The position numbers and the translations under genes were made by a program. Positions 1 through 6,033 of a DNA stretch of 7,769 nt are shown one piece after another; position 1 is the stretch's first letter, and every line of letters begins with the position of its first letter. The DNA comes from an uncultured delta proteobacterium (GTDB taxonomy: Bacteria; Desulfobacterota; WTBG01; CAIYCZ01). The stretch is from the NCBI GenBank assembly GCA_903924805.1, contig CAIYCZ010000399.1, positions 1 to 7,769 on the forward strand. Direction: 5' to 3'. The notes beneath the pieces were generated by a model that searched no databases, was not told where the DNA came from, and saw nothing but the letters and a program-made list of their open reading frames with translations.

Positions 1-97
1 AAAACTTTTTTAGGGTTTTTAGTCTTTTCAGTATCCCAATTATTATCCAAAAACTCTTATAAGAAAAATTTTATCCTGTTATTTTTTAAGGGCAGGT

Positions 98-126
98 GTG
101 TTACAATACTATATAGGAGATGAGAG
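98..126 (+). promoter_or_regulatory. Possible -10 and Shine-Dalgarno region of the lipoprotein gene
   Basis: TACAAT at 102-107 resembles a sigma70 -10 box. No convincing -35 lies 16-18 bases upstream; the hexamer there is TTATTT. AGGAGA at 115-120 and GAGAG at 122-126 are the only purine-rich candidates for a ribosome binding site. They sit better for the ATG at 137 than for the ATG at 167. The first 100 bases are AT-rich and hold no gene that I can see. Confidence 0.3.
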
Positions 127-136
127 ATAGAGATGT

Positions 137-1021
137 ATGGTTCGCGAGTGTAACCTCAGATATATAATGAAGACAACCGTGCTCCTGCTGGTGGCAGTAG
201 TTGTTATGGGAGGGTGTGCGGCATTTACCAGCGAGCAGATGATTGCCGATACATCTTCACAAAGTTATACCACTGAACCATCAAGTGACACTACCGTTAA
301 CCAGCCTGATCAGGAAAGCCCGGGGACTTCTTCAACCTATAAAGAACCACCCTCCTACCCTTATTACTATGGAGCGGGATATTATTATGGCCATTCCCCT
401 TATTTTTATGATCCTTTTTATCATGGCCCGTACTTCTACGACCCCTACTATGCCCTGTACAATCCCTTTTATGATCCCTATTATTATGGCTACCGGTATC
501 CTTACGACTATTATTATGTTGATTATGATGATCATGACCGGCCGGATATATATGAAGCAATAGATGATTTTGTGGACGCACGGAAACAGGCGCGCAGGGA
601 GATTCAAGAGAATATAAGTGATATGCTTGAAGACCGCAGGGAGAGTTTTGCGGACCTGCGCGACAGCGTGCATGACCGCATGGAAGATATAAGAGAACTT
701 CACCGGGAACGGTTTGATAGTGCCCTTGACGATGTCCGGGATATTGTTGACAGGGTGCAGGAGCGCAGGGAAGACCGCATAGAAAGAATGCGCGGCATCC
801 TGGGCAATAACCATACCTACGGCAGCGGCCCGCTGCAACCGCATTTCTCAAGAGACGGTTTTGAGACACGGCGGGATCAACGCATTGAACAGGGGCAAAA
901 CCGCAGACCGCTTAATAACTATGGCAGCGACCGGGATCACCGGCCTTCTCTTAATCAGGGCAACAACAACTCAGGAATTTATAACAACGGCGGATGGCGC
1001 GGCTGGGGCGGCAGGCGCTGA
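137..1021 (+). CDS. Tyr-rich lipoprotein with a charged helical domain
   Basis: I do not recognise this as a named family. Residues 11-27 form a lipoprotein signal peptide: MK, a run of Leu/Val/Ala, then VMGGC, with Cys27 as the likely lipidated residue. Ala follows Cys27, which favours outer-membrane sorting. Residues 28-70 are a Ser/Thr/Pro linker. Residues 74-130 are extremely Tyr-rich, with recurring [FY]YDP[FY]Y units at about 90, 100 and 111. Residues 137-222 are a long helix of alternating Arg and Asp/Glu, probably a coiled coil. The C-terminus is rich in Asn, Gly, Arg and Trp. The start is uncertain. ATG 137 has the better-placed purine-rich site, while ATG 167 gives a typical 17-residue signal peptide but almost no Shine-Dalgarno. 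The gene is probably monocistronic and ends before the terminator at 1060-1098. A surface or cell-wall-associated structural role is a guess. Confidence 0.8.
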   Translation: MVRECNLRYIMKTTVLLLVAVVVMGGCAAFTSEQMIADTSSQSYTTEPSSDTTVNQPDQESPGTSSTYKEPPSYPYYYGAGYYYGHSPYFYDPFYHGPYFYDPYYALYNPFYDPYYYGYRYPYDYYYVDYDDHDRPDIYEAIDDFVDARKQARREIQENISDMLEDRRESFADLRDSVHDRMEDIRELHRERFDSALDDVRDIVDRVQERREDRIERMRGILGNNHTYGSGPLQPHFSRDGFETRRDQRIEQGQNRRPLNNYGSDRDHRPSLNQGNNNSGIYNNGGWRGWGGRR

Positions 1022-1059
1022 GATATAATTTGTAAAAAATCTAAATTTGACAAAGGATG

Positions 1060-1098
1060 AAAAAAAGGGATTAGACCTAGCGGGCTAACCCCTTTTTT
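1060..1098. terminator. Bidirectional rho-independent terminator
   Basis: The arms at 1061-1074 and 1085-1098 pair over 14 bases with one A-C mismatch, around a 10-base loop. The 3' arm ends in six T on the plus strand. The 5' arm begins with seven A (1060-1066), which are seven T on the minus strand. It lies between the stop codons of the convergent lipoprotein and HU genes, so it can end both transcripts. Confidence 0.85.
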
Positions 1099-1153
1099 AT
1101 TTAGTGCGCGCTAAAAGTGACAAAATTAAAACTTAATCAACCTTTTTACTTCC

Positions 1154-1444
1154 TTACAGCACTGCATCTTTACATGCTTTTGCCACCCGGAACTTCACAA
1201 CGGTCTTTGCCTTTATTTTAATCACTTCACCCGTTGCAGGATTCCGCCCGATGCGTGCTTTCCTCTGCGCCTTTACCAGTTTTCCAAATCCGGGCAGCAC
1301 AAAGGTGCCGCTCTTTTTGGTTTCCTTGTAGGCAACGGCGGCGAGCACATCAAGGAAACTGGCCGCATCCTTTTTGGTCACGTTGAGTTTGTCTGCAAGT
1401 TCAGAAATCAGTTGTGATTTGGTGATAGGTTTTGCGGTAGCCAT
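1154..1444 (-). CDS. HU/IHF-family nucleoid DNA-binding protein
   Basis: This is a small, basic, dimeric DNA-bending protein of the nucleoid. Its 96 residues are close to the usual 90-100. The N-terminal helices (residues about 8-45) carry the TKSQLISELADKLN pattern. They are followed by GTFVLPGFGKL, the start of the beta saddle, and by the family signature GRNPATGEVIKIKAK at about 67-81. That signature includes the Pro in the arm tip that intercalates into DNA. The C-terminal helix begins with FRVAKACKDAV. The ATG start is well supported: GGAGG (plus-strand 1454-1458) lies 9 bases upstream. HU and IHF subunits cannot be told apart with certainty here, but a HU-like homodimer is most likely. 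The gene stands alone, with the terminator at 1060-1098 downstream. Confidence 0.95.
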   Translation of the reverse strand: MATAKPITKSQLISELADKLNVTKKDAASFLDVLAAVAYKETKKSGTFVLPGFGKLVKAQRKARIGRNPATGEVIKIKAKTVVKFRVAKACKDAVL

Positions 1445-1453
1445 AATCTTTTT

Positions 1454-1458
1454 CCTCC
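1454..1458 (-). promoter_or_regulatory. Ribosome binding site of the HU gene
   Basis: The minus strand reads GGAGG, with 9 bases to the ATG at 1444. This is a near-ideal Shine-Dalgarno and fixes the start of the gene. Confidence 0.85.
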
Positions 1459-1487
1459 ATTAATTGAGTTTTTGTATTCTAACCATC

Positions 1488-1513
1488 GGTATTTTATACC
1501 GCCTGGTATATCC
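1488..1513. promoter_or_regulatory. Tandem small palindromes upstream of the HU gene
   Basis: GGTAT-TTT-ATACC (1488-1500) is followed closely by CTGG-TATAT-CCAG. Both lie in the leader or promoter region of the HU gene, 44-70 bases before its ATG. On the minus strand the first contains TATAAAAT, which could act as a -10 box, so a regulator bound here could control HU. No good -35 was found at the right distance. The operator role is inference only. Confidence 0.25.
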
Positions 1514-1636
1514 AGCGACAGATCTTACGTTACCTCACCTTTTTGCATCTGTAAAGCAAATTAATGCAATTTTTTTTACAACATATAATAAAGAGCAGCC
1601 GGAAAATCAAGGGTAAAATAATGCACCGTATAAAAA

Positions 1637-4501
1637 CTACCCGACTGTTGCCAGGGCTTCAAGCGGGAGCCGCTCCACGGCGTGCACCTTGTGAAACCTG
1701 CCGTGCCCGATCCGGGCAACTTCCCGGGCAAGCTTTTCCCCCGGGGCTTCCCCTCCCTCACTGATAAACACCACTGATATTTTTATGTTCTCGCGGCTGG
1801 CCTTTGCCGCCTCATTGAGCGTGTGCTGGATGCCTATCTGTTCTTTTCTCTCCATGCTGGTCTCCCGGGAGTAGGCAGCAACACGGGTGTGATGGAGGGC
1901 ATTGTCCTGATCCTGTATGAGCGCTGCATTGGGCTGGCCGTCGGTTATGAGAATAATGTATTTGGGGTTGCTGTTTTTTCCCTTGAGCAGCATGCGTCGT
2001 GCGCAGATAAGGCCGTTGCCGATGTTGGTGTACTGCTCTGCCTTCATGGTCATGGCAGCCTCAAGGATCGGTGAGAGCTTGTCCGTAGGTGACACCACCA
2101 CCTGCCCCAGATTGGAAAATGCGACTATGCCCACCCGGTCATGCTTGTCAAGGGCAGCCCTGGCCAGCTCTGCTACTGCCAGCTTGGCGTAGCGGAGTTT
2201 GGCATGCTCTTTCATGGAGGCTGACACGTCAACGCAGATGGCGATATCAAGCTGGTGGGACGGCTTCTTCTCAAACGAGCGCAGGTCGGACTGGTTAATG
2301 TCCTCAAGGGTTTTCCCTTTACGCATAACCCGGCGCAGGCTGTGCCGCACCGAGATATCGCGAAACACGTCACCGGTGCGGTAGCGCCGCACGTCACTCT
2401 TGTCCAGCTCATGCTCGCGGCGAAACGCCCTGCGCTCCAGTGCCTGCCCCTCCTGGCGCCGCACCAGCTTCTCCAGCAGCTTCTCCAGGGCAAGGCAGGA
2501 CAGGGAGAAGCGCTTTCCGCCCTCGCTCAATTTTATTATGCCCTTTTTCTCAAGATCGTGGAGCAGGATTTTCAGCTTTTCATAATCGATCTTTTCCTTT
2601 GAAACGGGCATCCCCTTCTTTTCATTCAGGGTGTAGTGGACATAGAGGTCCTCAATGGAAGAACTCTGGGAGCGGCCCTGGTGCTGAAAATCCATGAGCT
2701 CGGCAAGCATTTCCCCGAGCGCCTGGGGCGGCACGGAGATTTTTTCTCCCTGTACCCCCGGCGGTTTCGGTAGCGCCTGTGCATTATTGAGGTACCGGGC
2801 AAGGTCATCGGGGGTTATTTCGCCGCGGGCCAGCGCCTCTTCAAGGCTCTTTTTCAGCGTCTGCTGTCCCTGCTCGCTCAAGGTCATCTGGGCAGAATTT
2901 AAAAGGTCAAGGAGCCCCCGCTCTTCAAGCTCCTTCAGCAGGTCGTGGTAGTTCTGCTGCAGGTTATTCAGGAGCCCCTTTTCCATGGCATCTTTCAGTG
3001 CCTGCTGTACCAGGGGGTGTTTCATCGCCTCCTCGGCAAACGTGGAATTATCCATGGGCAGCGTTTCGCCAGGCCCGAGCTGGCGGAGCGCTGCGTCAGA
3101 AAGGCCCATGAGGGCTTTGGCAATCTCTTCAGGGGTCAGCGGCCGTGCCGGCCCCGGGGCACGCTCCTGATCCTCCGGGTGCAGGGGTATCTCAAAAACC
3201 ACCCGGCTGATAATACCCTTTAATATTTTATCAATAGCATGGTCTTCCCCCGGCTTAACCTGATTGCGGTGGGCAAGTGCCACGAGAGCCGCATCTGCCA
3301 GTGTCTGCCGGGTCACCTTGCCGCGCAGGAGCCCGTAAGCCTGGGCAATCTCGCGCAGCGCCAGCGTTCCGCGCACACCGCCGGGCCGGACAATGCGCGG
3401 GTGGTGCCGGGTAGCCTCAGCAATCGTACTGGCCAGGATGTCAATCTGTTCAATGCCGATCTTCTCATTCATGCGGCTGCGCAGCAGCCGGGCAAGGACT
3501 TCTTCCATCTCGGCGTACAGACCGCCGGCTGGCTCACCACCGCCTGCCAGATCGCAAACGTCCAGGGGGGCCATGCGCAGGCGTCCATCGTCCTGGGGCT
3601 CCGGGAGCCGGTAGATTTCACTGTGCAGCGCCGGTTTATTTAAAAATATTTTTACCAGCGGGGGGAAATCCAGTGCATGGGGAAGTGAGTAGAGCACCAG
3701 GAGTGATGCACGCTTCCCCTTTTTTAACCCATTATAGCGGCACAGATCCAGCAGCCTGCTTGCCGCATAGCATGACTCGTTAATGCTGTTTTCCCGTTCA
3801 AGATTCAGGTCAAACCCTGAGGTAAAGACCGCGTTCATGCAGTCCGCAGCCCTCTTTTCAAGCACCGCCACGGCAGCCGCTGCTGCTGCCTCATGAGCAA
3901 AGCGGCTGTCAGCCTTTTCCAGAAGCTCATGATAGGCAAGCTGATATTGTGACGACACCAGGTGCGGCCTCACCGCAAGGGGGACCAGCGGCAGTTTTTC
4001 GCGGAAGCACAGGGCTGCAAGCTCTGGCAGAAAGTCGCCTGGCTGAAACAGGTTTTCCTCATAGCAGGTGTCCCCCTGGCAGAGGCCGGTCCTGACCGGT
4101 ATCTTCAGAGCATACAGCAGGGAAAGCGCATAGTACAGCGCCCCGCCGGTTACAGCAGGAGAAGCATCTACTGCTATGGCTGTCGGTTTATGTTTTTTTA
4201 TAGCACGGGCAAGGTATGCTGCTGTCGTGATTCCGCGGACGGCATAGGGTAGAAGGATGACGTCTTTGCTCACCACGGTCCTGGAGAAATCTTCAGAGTA
4301 CGTTCCCTCCAGCCAGTTAGAGACAAGCGTTGCGAGTTCAGGGCGTATGGTGCGCAGGAGAAAAAGAGCAGACGTTGTTGTTTCTGCGGGGGTGGGGAGT
4401 TTCAGCTTTTCAAGCAGAGCCGTCTCTATGCCGGGAAGTTTTACCCCCTGCCACAGGGCGTCCCTCAGGTCTTGGGTAGAAAGATTGAAAAATGGGGGCA
4501 T
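1637..4501 (-). CDS. vWA-domain partner of a MoxR/ChlI AAA+ ATPase, with a DUF5682-like N-terminus
   Basis: A 954-residue cytoplasmic protein with no signal peptide or membrane segment. Residues 750-950 are a von Willebrand A domain with an intact metal-binding MIDAS: DVSAS at 758-762, Thr826 in TNIGNG, and Asp854 in ITDGQ. Just before it, RRYRTGDVFRDISVRHSLRR (705-724) is the lead-in typical of ChlD/COG4867-type vWA proteins. A short winged-helix-like piece (about 640-680) precedes that. Residues 455-610 are a charged helical linker. Residues 1-440 I read as a divergent DUF5682/TraB-EreA-like domain: a strand and helix at 80-115 ending VDAS, ESCYAASRLLDL at 242-253, LVLYSLPHALDF at 268-279, and a lid-like stretch at 376-436. 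The gene starts 11 bases after the AAA+ gene. Its Shine-Dalgarno is weak and distant (AGAGG, plus-strand 4516-4520), so translational coupling is likely. By family analogy it binds the ATPase and the target. The vWA call is firm and the N-terminal call is tentative. Confidence 0.88.
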   Translation of the reverse strand: MPPFFNLSTQDLRDALWQGVKLPGIETALLEKLKLPTPAETTTSALFLLRTIRPELATLVSNWLEGTYSEDFSRTVVSKDVILLPYAVRGITTAAYLARAIKKHKPTAIAVDASPAVTGGALYYALSLLYALKIPVRTGLCQGDTCYEENLFQPGDFLPELAALCFREKLPLVPLAVRPHLVSSQYQLAYHELLEKADSRFAHEAAAAAAVAVLEKRAADCMNAVFTSGFDLNLERENSINESCYAASRLLDLCRYNGLKKGKRASLLVLYSLPHALDFPPLVKIFLNKPALHSEIYRLPEPQDDGRLRMAPLDVCDLAGGGEPAGGLYAEMEEVLARLLRSRMNEKIGIEQIDILASTIAEATRHHPRIVRPGGVRGTLALREIAQAYGLLRGKVTRQTLADAALVALAHRNQVKPGEDHAIDKILKGIISRVVFEIPLHPEDQERAPGPARPLTPEEIAKALMGLSDAALRQLGPGETLPMDNSTFAEEAMKHPLVQQALKDAMEKGLLNNLQQNYHDLLKELEERGLLDLLNSAQMTLSEQGQQTLKKSLEEALARGEITPDDLARYLNNAQALPKPPGVQGEKISVPPQALGEMLAELMDFQHQGRSQSSSIEDLYVHYTLNEKKGMPVSKEKIDYEKLKILLHDLEKKGIIKLSEGGKRFSLSCLALEKLLEKLVRRQEGQALERRAFRREHELDKSDVRRYRTGDVFRDISVRHSLRRVMRKGKTLEDINQSDLRSFEKKPSHQLDIAICVDVSASMKEHAKLRYAKLAVAELARAALDKHDRVGIVAFSNLGQVVVSPTDKLSPILEAAMTMKAEQYTNIGNGLICARRMLLKGKNSNPKYIILITDGQPNAALIQDQDNALHHTRVAAYSRETSMERKEQIGIQHTLNEAAKASRENIKISVVFISEGGEAPGEKLAREVARIGHGRFHKVHAVERLPLEALATVG

Positions 4502-4512
4502 GGTTTGACGTG

Positions 4513-5535
4513 TTACCTCTTTCTGGCGTCCTCGATGACTTTCTCAATGAGCAGGTCCTGTTTTTCATAGTAGCGGCTTTCAGCACTTACCACAAGCCGT
4601 CCCTTGAGCACCCGTCTGGCAGCCTTTTCCACATGCTCTTCTCTTACCTGCTTGGCATTTTTTAACCGGGCCAGGGCCTGCGCCTGTTCATAAATAGAAA
4701 GGCTGGTGCGCACGCTGGGGAGCCGCTCAATCTCTTCAGGCATGGCGCGGGCTGCATTGGAAATGGCAACCGCCCGATAGAGCATTGGTTCGGGGATGGT
4801 TACGCTGTCAATCTTTTTTCCGTACTGTTTGAGGATGGTTACCTCGTCTTCCATGTCCGGATAACCAATCCTGATCTCCTCAAACCGGTCAGAGAGGGTT
4901 TCGCTTACCCGCTCAACCCCGGCAAACTCCTCGGGGTTCTCGGTCGCCACAACGATCGTGCCAACCTGCGAGGTGAGGTCAAAACCGGCAATGGTGGTGA
5001 TGCCCTCTTCCAGTACCTGCACCAGAGTGTTCTGGGTGCGCTGGGGGACCCGGTTGAGCTCGTCAATGAACAGGATTTTGCGATGGGCCTTCTGGATTTT
5101 CCCCGGGGTGAATGCACGGGGGTCCTGAATGCCCAGCCGCATTGCCATGACCGGGTCAATATCACCCATGAGGTCTTCCGGCATCATTTCAGGTGATCCC
5201 TGGATGCGGACAAACCGCCTGGCGCCCTGCACCTGGACCTTTTTGTGGTTTTTTTTACCGCGACAGTCCGGGCAGGTCGGGGTGTTTGGATAGCAGTTGT
5301 AGCGGCAGTCAGCGACCGTCTCCATAGACGGCAGCAGCGAGGATATAATCCGCGCGAGCGTGGTTTTGCCGGTGCCCGGCGGCCCTTCAAGCAGCAGGTG
5401 GCGGCCCGCAACCAGCACCGCAAGTATGGCCTCGCGGGTCTGGTCATCACAGTAAAAGCCCGCGAGCGGATTTTCCTTCTTTGTAACGCGCTCTAAAATC
5501 GCCCCTCTTAATTCTTCACGCATTGTTTTAGCCAT
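4513..5535 (-). CDS. ChlI/MoxR-type AAA+ ATPase
   Basis: A 340-residue ATPase of the Mg-chelatase I/MoxR clade, forming the motor of a two-part AAA+/vWA machine. Visible motifs, in order: Walker A GPPGTGKT (51-58), Walker B ILFIDEL (154-160), sensor 1 at VVATENPEE (Asn200), the arginine-finger region SETLSDRFEE (211-220, Arg217), and a sensor 2-like Arg276 in LPSVRTS. All catalytic residues are present, so it should be active. Between Walker A and B is an insertion with four Cys (77, 81, 88 and 91; spacing CxxxC, six residues, CxxC) followed by basic residues, probably a metal-binding knuckle. Similar Cys patterns occur, as I recall, in archaeal-type ChlI homologues (COG1239). The length is normal for the clade. 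The ATG start has GGGAG 10 bases upstream. It is the first gene of the operon with the vWA protein. The nearby genes do not reveal the substrate. Cobaltochelatase CobS, NorQ and CbbQ are alternatives, but none of their partner genes is present. Confidence 0.92.
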   Translation of the reverse strand: MAKTMREELRGAILERVTKKENPLAGFYCDDQTREAILAVLVAGRHLLLEGPPGTGKTTLARIISSLLPSMETVADCRYNCYPNTPTCPDCRGKKNHKKVQVQGARRFVRIQGSPEMMPEDLMGDIDPVMAMRLGIQDPRAFTPGKIQKAHRKILFIDELNRVPQRTQNTLVQVLEEGITTIAGFDLTSQVGTIVVATENPEEFAGVERVSETLSDRFEEIRIGYPDMEDEVTILKQYGKKIDSVTIPEPMLYRAVAISNAARAMPEEIERLPSVRTSLSIYEQAQALARLKNAKQVREEHVEKAARRVLKGRLVVSAESRYYEKQDLLIEKVIEDARKR

Positions 5536-5545
5536 GATACATTGA

Positions 5546-5550
5546 CTCCC
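5546..5550 (-). promoter_or_regulatory. Ribosome binding site of the AAA+ gene
   Basis: The minus strand reads GGGAG, with 10 bases to the ATG at 5535. It lies only 12 bases downstream of the hairpin at 5563-5598, so that structure sits directly ahead of the translation start. Confidence 0.65.
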
Positions 5551-5562
5551 TTAAGAGGTTAT

Positions 5563-5598
5563 GGCTTGTTAGCCTGCCAGCTTGCAGGTTAACAAGCC
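5563..5598. repeat. Long hairpin in the leader of the AAA+/vWA operon
   Basis: The arms at 5563-5577 and 5584-5598 pair over 15 bases with a single mismatch, around a 6-base loop. The arm reads GGCTTGTTA(G/A)CCTGC. No T run follows on the minus strand, so it is not a rho-independent terminator for leftward transcription. On the plus strand only a mixed TTGATTCTG follows. It may be a mRNA processing or stability element, an attenuator, or a dispersed palindromic repeat. Confidence 0.8.
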
Positions 5599-5602
5599 TT
5601 GA

Positions 5603-5658
5603 TTCTGTATTCTGACTTCTGTCCTCTGTATTCTGCCTTCTGACTTCTGTCTTCTGCT
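5603..5658. repeat. Eight tandem degenerate heptamers, TTCTGNN
   Basis: Eight consecutive 7-base units with consensus TTCTGNN run without gaps. Only the first base of unit 4 departs from TTCTG, reading CTCTG. The last two positions of each unit alternate among TA, AC, TC, CC and CT. The array starts 4 bases after the hairpin and ends exactly where the stop codon of the small Cys protein begins. A 7-base period does not keep a reading frame, so it is noncoding. Confidence 0.9.
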
Positions 5659-5874
5659 TTAAAAACATCCCAGCTGGCAGTTCTGCACCTTGAGACCCGC
5701 AACATCCAGAAAGGCTTTCATTTTGTTCATCTGGATTTTGTTGTCCTGGGCGAACTTCTGCGACTGATAACAGGTTATCTTGCCATCCTTGGCTAAACTT
5801 TTCAGTTTGGCTTCAAGCTCTGCAGTCATCCAATCTTCCCGTTTTGGGTTTACAAACATGTCTGCTCTGGTCAC
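5659..5874 (-). CDS. Small Cys protein ending in CQLGCF
   Basis: A 71-residue soluble protein of unknown function. Its middle (residues about 17-60) is predicted helical and resembles a small helix-turn-helix: AELEAKLKSLAKDGKITC, then QKFAQDNKI, then MKAFLDVAGLKV. It carries three Cys: Cys35 after DGKIT, and Cys66 and Cys70 in the terminal CQLGCF. From memory, short proteins with the pattern DGK(I/L)xC...GIKIxxCQLGCF occur in Desulfobacterota and related anaerobes and remain uncharacterised. I cannot confirm this here. The three Cys suggest metal or redox chemistry, or a thiol-based sensor. The start is GTG, chosen because GGGAGG lies 8 bases upstream; the internal ATG at residue 6 lacks such a site. 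The gene lies 123 bases ahead of the AAA+ gene and may be cotranscribed with it, across the heptamers and hairpin. Confidence 0.85.
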   Translation of the reverse strand: MTRADMFVNPKREDWMTAELEAKLKSLAKDGKITCYQSQKFAQDNKIQMNKMKAFLDVAGLKVQNCQLGCF

Positions 5875-5882
5875 GGTATGTA

Positions 5883-5888
5883 CCTCCC
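5883..5888 (-). promoter_or_regulatory. Ribosome binding site that fixes the GTG start of the small Cys protein
   Basis: The minus strand reads GGGAGG, leaving 8 bases to the GTG at 5872-5874. This is the strongest Shine-Dalgarno in the window. It decides for GTG over the internal ATG five codons later. Confidence 0.85.
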
Positions 5889-5992
5889 TTTTAATTATTT
5901 GATTTGTGAATTATGTACTCTGTATAGCATAAGATGCCGGTGAGTACCATAGTTTAACGTCTCTTTGTTGTTGGCTGCTGCCGGTCTTTTTA

Positions 5993-6014
5993 ATAATAAC
6001 ATAATAACATAATC
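5993..6014. repeat. Short AT-rich direct repeat
   Basis: ATAATAAC occurs twice in tandem (5993-6000 and 6001-6008), followed by a partial third copy, ATAATC. It overlaps the proposed -10 and start point of the small Cys gene, so it may simply be a melted AT-rich promoter segment. Confidence 0.6.
6006..6011 (-). promoter_or_regulatory. Possible -10 box for the small Cys gene
   Basis: The minus strand reads TATGTT, four of six matches to TATAAT. Its first base lies 22 bases after the end of the FNR-like palindrome, which centres that palindrome at -41.5 when the hexamer is placed at -12 to -7. There is no recognisable -35, as expected for an activator-dependent promoter. The leader would be about 125 bases. 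Confidence 0.35.
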
Positions 6015-6033
6015 TATAATGGTTTTCACCACC

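Larger units (their letters stand above)
1445..1636. other. Intergenic region between the HU and vWA genes
   Basis: This gap of 192 bases holds the HU ribosome binding site and the small palindromes described separately. An inverted repeat TTGCAT/ATGCAA at about 1542-1571 is followed by eight T on the plus strand, which would suit a plus-strand terminator, but no plus-strand gene precedes it. On the minus strand, where the vWA operon ends at 1637, I see no hairpin followed by a T run. How that transcript ends is therefore unclear. Confidence 0.5.

Noticed and set aside
297..869. Long minus-strand open frames opposite the lipoprotein gene (also 332-844)
   Set aside because: They mirror the Tyr-rich and charged repeats of the real gene, lack a ribosome binding site, and encode Cys/His-rich or Ile-rich low-complexity peptides.
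1542..1571. Terminator of the vWA operon
   Set aside because: The TTGCAT/ATGCAA hairpin has its T run on the plus strand, opposite to the operon.
1823..4508. Numerous plus-strand open frames opposite the vWA gene, the longest at 3239-3643
   Set aside because: They are shadows of a GC-rich coding strand. None shows a recognisable domain or a start site, whereas the minus frame has clear vWA motifs.
1637..5535. Assignment as true Mg-chelatase (BchI/BchD) or cobaltochelatase (CobS/CobT)
   Set aside because: The motifs fit the wider clade, but no ChlH/CobN subunit or tetrapyrrole gene is present and the vWA protein has an unusual N-terminus, so no specific gene symbol is justified.
5563..5598. 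Rho-independent terminator of the small Cys gene
   Set aside because: No T run follows the hairpin on the minus strand; it is listed as a structural repeat instead.
5603..5658. CRISPR array or coding repeat
   Set aside because: Units are only 7 bases with no spacers, and the period breaks the reading frame.
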